NCBI GenBank assembly: GCA_002179805.1
Contig: NAVB01000612.1
Location: forward strand, 1-21,690
Reading direction: 5' to 3'
Length of the DNA stretch: 21,690 nt
DNA from: Acanthamoeba lenticulata
Taxonomy: Eukaryota > Discosea > Longamoebia > Acanthamoebidae
The position numbers and the translations under genes are program-made. Within the stretch, counting starts at the first letter, position 1. Every line of letters begins with the position of its first letter. Shown piece by piece: positions 19,963-21,690 of the stretch. The notes below the pieces were generated by a model. That model did no database searches. It was given only the letters and a program-made list of their open reading frames with translations, and was not told the DNA's origin.

Positions 19963-21664
19963 ATGGCGGCCAACCCACGGCACGGCTGGGCTGGGATGGA
20001 AGAGGAGGAGGAGGAGGGACAGACTGAAGTTGTTGCAAACTCGTTCTCGACCTTCTCCAGCTGCTCGGACAGCAGCAGCAGCAGCAGCAGCAATAAGGGC
20101 CAAGTTTCGGGCGGTGCAGCAGGAGGAGGAGGAGCAGTTGCACTGGCCTACAAACGGGTGCCGCAAGTCTGCGTGCCCTGTCGTGCGGCACACTCGGCCT
20201 GCACCCTCCACCTGTAAGTACAACCCCCCCCCCCACTACGACCTCTTCCTTCCATGCCTTGCGCAGGTCGTCTTGTCAAAACATATCTCTCTCACCCCCC
20301 CCGCCTAAAACCAACCAACCAACCACGTGGGGGTTTGTGTTGGCGTGTGTGTGTGTGTGTGTGGCGTTGAGGAAACAAGGGAGGGCCAACCGTGCTCGCG
20401 ATGCGTGCGTCTGGGCCGCGAGCGCGACTGCCGCCCAGCAATGGCTCACAAGCGCGGTCGCAAGCCCAAAGACAAAACGACCTCCACCTCCTCCTCCTCC
20501 TCCTCTTCGCTTGATTCCTCTTCAACCCCTCACGCAAGCGCCACTTCAACCAGCTCTGCAAGTTCCGCTTCGTCATCACCAGCATTATCATCACCACCAT
20601 CAGTAGCGTGGGCAACATCGACCACGACAACAACGACAGCAACCTCACCGGGGTCGGCGATGACGAGGAGGAGGACAAAGAAGAGCAGGGTGGTGATGAT
20701 GGTCGAGGTGGCCGAGTCACACAACAAGAGGCACAAGCGCAACAAACACAACAAACACCATCATCAACGTCATCGGCATCGACATGGCGAAAAGGCAGGA
20801 TGTGAGCTGCGCGACGAGGTCGATGAGGACGAGCTCAGCAACAGCGACAACGATGATGCCGAAGCCGACGACTACGATCAATATTACGGGCAAGCTGGCG
20901 ACGATGATGATTATCGTGTTGGTGGAAGACAACAACCGCCAGAGAAGCGTGCGCAGGCAACGAGCCTTTATGTGCAAGTTCTCTTCGAGCAGCTCACACA
21001 GTCAGTGGCGCAGCTTTCCGACGAGCTGCGCACTCTGCGGCAGGACTTCCACAAGCTGCAGATGGATCACGAGAAGCTTGCCACCCTGCGGCAGGACTTG
21101 CATGAGCTGCGGATGGACCACGAGCAGCTTGCCACGAGCCACGCCACCCTCTGCCGCCTCGTCCATTCTCCGTCGTCCACCGTGTTTGCCCGACCTTCAC
21201 CGCAGCTGGCGCAGCCACCACAACAACAACCTCCGCCGCTGCAAGCGAAGGAACTGCAGTGGCCGTGGTGGCACGATGCGGAAGTGGCGGACGACTGGCG
21301 CACGAGCTCGTCACGACCACCACCGCTTGGCCGCTTTGGTCCTGTTGACGACACGTCGGCAGCGTCCGGGACGACGCTGCCCTCGGGGGCATTGTCGTCG
21401 GTCGTGTGGACGCAGCGGCTTATCACCACGACGGCCTCGGCGCCTGGCTTGTCCTCGTGGCCATCATCGTCACTCGAGGCTCCACGCGACCTTTCGGTAT
21501 TGCACTCGCCGGGCATGGAGACGGCGGGCGAGGTGTGGGCTGACATGTGCCGCACGGTGCCATCACTCAAGAACTACGTGCTCGACGAGAGCTTGTCCCT
21601 CCAGTTTGTCCCTCCTCGCCCTCGCCCTCCTCGCCCTCCTCTTCCCCCACAAGGTCGGTGGTGA
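19963..21664 (+). CDS. Fungal-type Zn2Cys6 transcription factor with coiled coil, 2 exons
   Basis: Exons 19963-20213 and 20380-21664 (donor GTAAGT, acceptor ACAAG) give 1536 nt, 511 aa. The binuclear zinc cluster is assembled across the intron: VCVPCRAAHSACTLHL joins EGQPCSRCVRLGRERDC, giving C-x2-C-x6-C-x8-C-x2-C-x8-C, followed by the basic AHKRGRKPK. This fold binds two zinc ions and contacts DNA half-sites such as CGG. After it come Ser/Thr-rich and His/Lys-rich stretches, an acidic patch (DEVDEDELSNSDNDDAEADD), then a coiled coil with a 17-residue tandem repeat (TLRQD-HxL-MDHE-LA) that should mediate dimerisation, as in many zinc-cluster factors. The C-terminal third is Pro/Ser/Gln-rich with a short SLKNYVLDESLSLQFV motif. 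The N-terminus is poly-Glu plus a poly-Ser tract coded by (AGC)n. The stop lies 26 bases before the window end and follows an ACAAG/GTCGGT site, so a further exon beyond the window is possible. Confidence 0.8.
20074..20094 (+). repeat. (CAG)n triplet tract in coding sequence
   Basis: About seven AGC codons code a poly-Ser run just before the zinc cluster. Such tracts are prone to length change. Confidence 0.85.
20340..20362 (+). repeat. (GT)n tract in the intron of the Zn-cluster gene
   Basis: About nine GT units lie 17-40 nt upstream of the ACAAG acceptor. The same intron also has C-runs near 20225-20234 and 20295-20302. Confidence 0.8.
21032..21133 (+). repeat. 51-bp tandem duplication within the coiled coil
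   Basis: 21032-21082 and 21083-21133 are two near-identical 51-base units, each coding 17 residues that start TLRQD and end LA. The differences are mostly conservative (F/L, K/E, Q/R, K/Q). Confidence 0.9.
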
Positions 21665-21690
21665 CCAGGGTTGGCGCTGGGTGCGGTGAT

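Noticed and set aside
1..21690. Mobile elements, viral insertions or bacterial transfer islands
   Set aside because: No transposase, reverse transcriptase, integrase, capsid-like frame, terminal repeats or target-site duplications were seen, and all genes but two carry introns of the same style.

Overview
The window looks like nuclear DNA of an intron-rich, GC-rich amoebozoan, and Acanthamoeba is my best guess. Nine protein genes are packed on both strands. Most are cut by many short introns of roughly 50-140 nt. There are no operons, ribosome-binding sites, rRNA or tRNA genes, transposons or CRISPR arrays. Splice junctions were placed by hand; in every multi-exon model the exon lengths sum to a whole number of codons and the joins restore recognisable family motifs. 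The guess at organism rests on Zn2Cys6 proteins and adenosine deaminases in an otherwise animal/amoeba-like gene set, plus the intron style and codon bias. No species-level marker is present.

Layout. (1) 25-3122, minus: an 11-exon WDR43/Utp5-like nucleolar WD40 protein of the small-subunit processome. (2) 3631-6778, minus: an N-terminal PH domain followed by a giant Lys/Glu/Ala tail. (3) 7441-8630, minus: a PhnP-like metallo-beta-lactamase-fold hydrolase with one probable GC-AG intron. (4) 8829-9704, minus: an intronless, disordered protein with a textbook protein phosphatase 1 docking motif. (5) 10337-11550, plus: a sterol desaturase/fatty acid hydroxylase family di-iron membrane enzyme. (6) 11661-12257, minus: a small mucin-like single-pass membrane protein. 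(7) 12540-15341, plus: a SNAP-47-like Qbc SNARE with an N-terminal GRAM domain, a glycine-rich linker and a PH-like fold between its two SNARE helices. (8) 15441-19151, minus: two adenosine deaminase domains fused in one reading frame, the second stripped of catalytic residues. (9) 19963-21664, plus: a fungal-type Zn2Cys6 transcription factor, with a broken copy of its first zinc-binding half about 460 bp upstream.

The genes are functionally unrelated (ribosome biogenesis, lipid signalling and trafficking, purine salvage, lipid oxidation, transcription), as expected of a eukaryotic gene-dense region, so no pathway should be read from adjacency. Gene pairs 4/5, 6/7 and 8/9 are divergent and probably share promoter DNA. 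Pairs 5/6 and 7/8 converge with only about 100 bp between stop codons.

The most unusual content is the tandem adenosine deaminase with a degenerate second domain, the multi-domain Qbc SNARE, the candidate PP1 regulator, and a strong local preference for GTNCG intron donors over the usual GTAAG.
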